The notes under the pieces: generated by a model | What the model was told of the DNA's origin: nothing | Seen by the model: the letters and a program-made list of their open reading frames with translations, nothing else | The model's database searches: none | From: Glaciecola sp947496235 | GTDB taxonomy: Bacteria > Pseudomonadota > Gammaproteobacteria > Enterobacterales > Alteromonadaceae | Length of the DNA stretch: 64,000 bases | Direction: 5' to 3' | NCBI RefSeq assembly: GCF_050306235.1 | Contig: NZ_JBLWFH010000006.1 | Span: forward strand, 186,001 to 250,000 | Part shown: one piece after another, positions 61,815 to 64,000 of the stretch | How positions within the stretch are numbered: position 1 is the first letter of the stretch | Layout of the letters: each line of letters opens with the position of its first letter | Program-made: the position numbers and the translations under genes

Positions 61815-63075
61815 GTTTGTTTTTAGCGGTTATCCACTGACCCATATATTTAGACGCATAAGAATTCTGATGGGTTAATAAAGCCTGCAAGAAGTGTTGC
61901 CTGCGATGCTGTTGTAAATTCTCTTGAATGTATTTGATGTCATTAAGTAATTTTATTTTGTTTTGCTGTAAGTTCACACCACTATCAGTTTTGGCTTGTA
62001 GACAATCACTTGCCGCTTTATTCCACGCATCTTCGTCTGTGTAAAGATCTATAATGGCTTGGCAAAAAGCATCAATATTATCTACCACTGCACCCGGCCA
62101 AGGTTTTACTTCGATTCCTTCAGAGCCAATAGGCGTGGTAATTGAAGGCGTGTTGGTGGCGAAACTATCAATAATTTTACCTTTAATTCCAGCCCCAAAG
62201 GTCAGTGGGCTGACTAATAATCTATGTTGCGAAATTTCAGCTAAATGATCTTCAACATAGTCTTTTAACAAAATGCCTTTTTTGGCATTTAAACGCTGGG
62301 TAATTCTGTGGGGAGCATAGCGCCCAACAATATGCAACTCTACATCTGGGATTTGTTTACGTATCACAGGCATTACCAAATCAATTAAGATTTCTGTCGA
62401 AATCACATTGGGTTCATGCAACAGACTACCAATAGATATTAAGTGCTGGCGCTCAGAAAACTCCCTCGAAGGTGCTATTTTGATATCCCGTATGAAGGGT
62501 ATATGACTGATTTGGGTATCTGGCACATTAAATTCGGAAATTAACAATTGTCGTTCGAAGCTCGACAATACAATGCTCAGATCACAACGCAAAATACTGG
62601 CGATTTCTCGGTAACATTTGTCATTTAATAGATATTTTTTATGTGCCGGTGAAAGCACAAAGTCACTGGTTTGAAAACGGGGCAAGGGAAGGTCTTTTAA
62701 TGCATCTTTACGTCCAGTGCGTAGGAAATGCAAATCTTCACAGTCTAATACTCTTACTGTTTGCGGACTGTGTTGGGCAACTCGCCAGCCAAATTGTTCT
62801 TCTGTTAGAAAACGATCAAAGATGACAACTTGTGGTGAAATCTGCTTGATTAAACTATTGAAACTGTCATTATTTAATTCAACTTGTTGAATTTTTATAC
62901 CAAGTTTAAGTAGGTTATCAGAATATTGACTTGTTGCTGCGGCGCAAAAGAAATGTACGACCCAGTTATCTTCCAGAAATGTCTTGAGATAGCTGAGAAT
63001 GTTTTGACCTGCGGCTGTGGTTTGAGATTCTGGCCAAACATACCCAATAAATACAATTTGCTTTTGGTCAGCCAT
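61786..63075 (-). CDS. Glycosyltransferase (GT-B fold, GT4-like)
   Basis: 429 aa. The N-terminal half is a Rossmann-like domain (VFIGYVWPESQTTAAGQNIL), and the C-terminal half carries the nucleotide-sugar site: ISIGSLLHEPNVI, VELHIVGRYAPHRI, and GAGIKGKIIDSFATNTPSIT with TTPIGSEGIEVKPWP. The donor and acceptor are unknown, and no polysaccharide cluster is in the window. It overlaps the convergent desulfurase fusion by 29 bp and is divergent from the panE-like gene across 39 bp. Confidence 0.85.
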   Translation of the reverse strand: MADQKQIVFIGYVWPESQTTAAGQNILSYLKTFLEDNWVVHFFCAAATSQYSDNLLKLGIKIQQVELNNDSFNSLIKQISPQVVIFDRFLTEEQFGWRVAQHSPQTVRVLDCEDLHFLRTGRKDALKDLPLPRFQTSDFVLSPAHKKYLLNDKCYREIASILRCDLSIVLSSFERQLLISEFNVPDTQISHIPFIRDIKIAPSREFSERQHLISIGSLLHEPNVISTEILIDLVMPVIRKQIPDVELHIVGRYAPHRITQRLNAKKGILLKDYVEDHLAEISQHRLLVSPLTFGAGIKGKIIDSFATNTPSITTPIGSEGIEVKPWPGAVVDNIDAFCQAIIDLYTDEDAWNKAASDCLQAKTDSGVNLQQNKIKLLNDIKYIQENLQQHRRQHFLQALLTHQNSYASKYMGQWITAKNKLKDLMSDAE

Positions 63076-63114
63076 TAATCTTTTTCGCCTTTTAATTACT
63101 GGAGTTCAGGGTAA

Positions 63115-64000
63115 ATGCCAAAGATACCACAACATGATGCTCATCACATTGTATTTGGCGCAGGTCTAATAGGGTCTTATCTAGGGGCTTGTTTAATTAA
63201 AGCAAAACAGCAAGTGACCCTGTATGGTAGAGAGGAACTGTTTTCTAAGCTACAACACAATTTTAAAATTGCTGACTATTCCGGACATCATTATACAGTA
63301 CCTCAATTACCTCATTTTATGACGTCGATTGAACAGAAAACCACAGTTGAAAAAGCGGATGTTGTTTGGTTGACGGTTAAATGCACCGCCTTAACCACAG
63401 TAATCGATGAATTAAGTCAATTAGTGGATGAAAGCACTATTATTATTTGCTGCCAAAATGGGGTGGGTAATCATAAAATTATCAAAAATGCGTTTCCACA
63501 AAATCAGGTGATCCGCGCGATGATCCCGTTTAACGTTGTTTCTGATTCGCCTGGGGATTTTTTCAGAGGCTCAGAAGGGCACATGACCTTAGAAATTACC
63601 GCGCCGATGGAAAATACTGTGATTTGGCTGGCAAGACAACTTGATTGTGATTTGTTACCGGTTGATATCAGCCATAATATGACAGCTCTACAATGGGCGA
63701 AACTGCAATTAAATTTAGGCAATGCCATGAATGCACTGGTCGATATGCCAGTAAAAGCCATGTTGGAGAACAAGAAATATCGACTCATCATTGCGTTAAT
63801 GATGGATGAATTACTAAAAATTACCGAAAAACAGAAAATAAAACTACCGAAAGTTACAAATTTGCCGAATAAATGGATACCAAAGGTATTACGCTTGCCC
63901 AATTGGTTATTTAATATTGTTGCGCAAAAGATGCTAGCAATAGACCCCAAAGTTAGAACATCCATGTATTGGGATCTTAAAAACGGGAAAAAAACCGAGA
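63115..64000 (+). CDS. panE: Ketopantoate reductase family protein (PanE/ApbA), cut by right edge
   Basis: An open frame from the ATG at 63115 runs past the window end (295 codons seen). NADP motif VFGAGLIGSYLGACLI near the N-terminus, DVVWLTVKCTALTTVIDEL, and CCQNGVGNHKIIK are the ketopantoate reductase pattern, and LQWAKLQLNLGNAMNALVDM carries the catalytic Lys region. PanE makes D-pantoate for coenzyme A. The protein could also be a PanE-like reductase of another substrate. Confidence 0.85.
   Translation, partial: MPKIPQHDAHHIVFGAGLIGSYLGACLIKAKQQVTLYGREELFSKLQHNFKIADYSGHHYTVPQLPHFMTSIEQKTTVEKADVVWLTVKCTALTTVIDELSQLVDESTIIICCQNGVGNHKIIKNAFPQNQVIRAMIPFNVVSDSPGDFFRGSEGHMTLEITAPMENTVIWLARQLDCDLLPVDISHNMTALQWAKLQLNLGNAMNALVDMPVKAMLENKKYRLIIALMMDELLKITEKQKIKLPKVTNLPNKWIPKVLRLPNWLFNIVAQKMLAIDPKVRTSMYWDLKNGKKTE

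Noticed and set aside
63504..63965. 153-codon leftward frame at the right end
   Set aside because: It lies opposite the unterminated panE-like frame, which has clear family motifs.

Overview
The window is ordinary chromosomal DNA of a marine gammaproteobacterium, most likely of the Alteromonadaceae (Glaciecola/Paraglaciecola-like). The evidence is a visibly A+T-rich composition and gammaproteobacterial gene pairs: smpB|ratA-ratB, ppsR|ppsA, gcvA-ygdD-rlmM, yffB-dapE and thrS-infC-rpmI-rplT...pheST-ihfA. A second EF-G of the Vibrio/Alteromonas type and CsiV next to mfd also fit. I saw no prophage, insertion sequence, CRISPR array or rRNA. One tRNA gene, tRNA-Val(GAC), is present. The species call is an inference from protein resemblance, not a search.

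Layout. 0-12.4 kb: the smpB edge, ratAB, the PEP synthase pair ppsR/ppsA, the D-2-hydroxyglutarate dehydrogenase-like ydiJ, gcvA-ygdD-rlmM, and fusB (EF-G2). 12.5-16.4 kb: a leftward, overlapping moxR-DUF58-transglutaminase operon. 16.5-20.9 kb: pgm and glgP, which together turn glycogen into glucose-6-phosphate. 21-27 kb: an EAL phosphodiesterase with a degenerate GGDEF domain, an AstE-like deacylase, HIT, YbjQ, and a leftward yffB-dapE-M15 peptidase-DUF2897 run. 26.9 kb: a symmetric cluster of DnaA boxes. 27-31 kb: patatin, tRNA-Val, PfpI, gnd, DUF1801.

31.3-38.1 kb is the most accessory-looking region. A lipoprotein substrate-binding protein without permease or ATPase is in an operon with a hybrid histidine kinase. 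Divergent to it is an SDR dehydrogenase plus an amidohydrolase-type lactonase, facing a class II aldolase plus an enolase-superfamily dehydratase. Together the four enzymes could form a complete non-phosphorylated sugar -> lactone -> aldonate -> 2-keto-3-deoxyaldonate -> aldol cleavage route. An 11-bp perfect inverted repeat lies in the divergent promoter region, and one arm recurs upstream of the aldolase operon, which suggests a shared regulator.

38.2-48.5 kb: a DUF3080 lipoprotein, then the translation cluster. thrS is preceded by a hairpin that copies a tRNA-Thr(GGU) anticodon arm, infC starts with AUU, then rpmI and rplT. An AhpD-like gene and a cysteine-rich secreted protein follow, then pheS, pheT, ihfA and a lipoprotein. 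48.5-56.7 kb: a leftward run of PilZ-like, mfd, csiV, a PduO-type adenosyltransferase and penicillin acylase. 56.8-64 kb: a lolC-type permease without lolD/lolE beside it, a phosphoribosyltransferase, a CbiM-like membrane protein, xthA, a cysteine desulfurase-SufE fusion, a glycosyltransferase, and a panE-like gene cut by the right edge.
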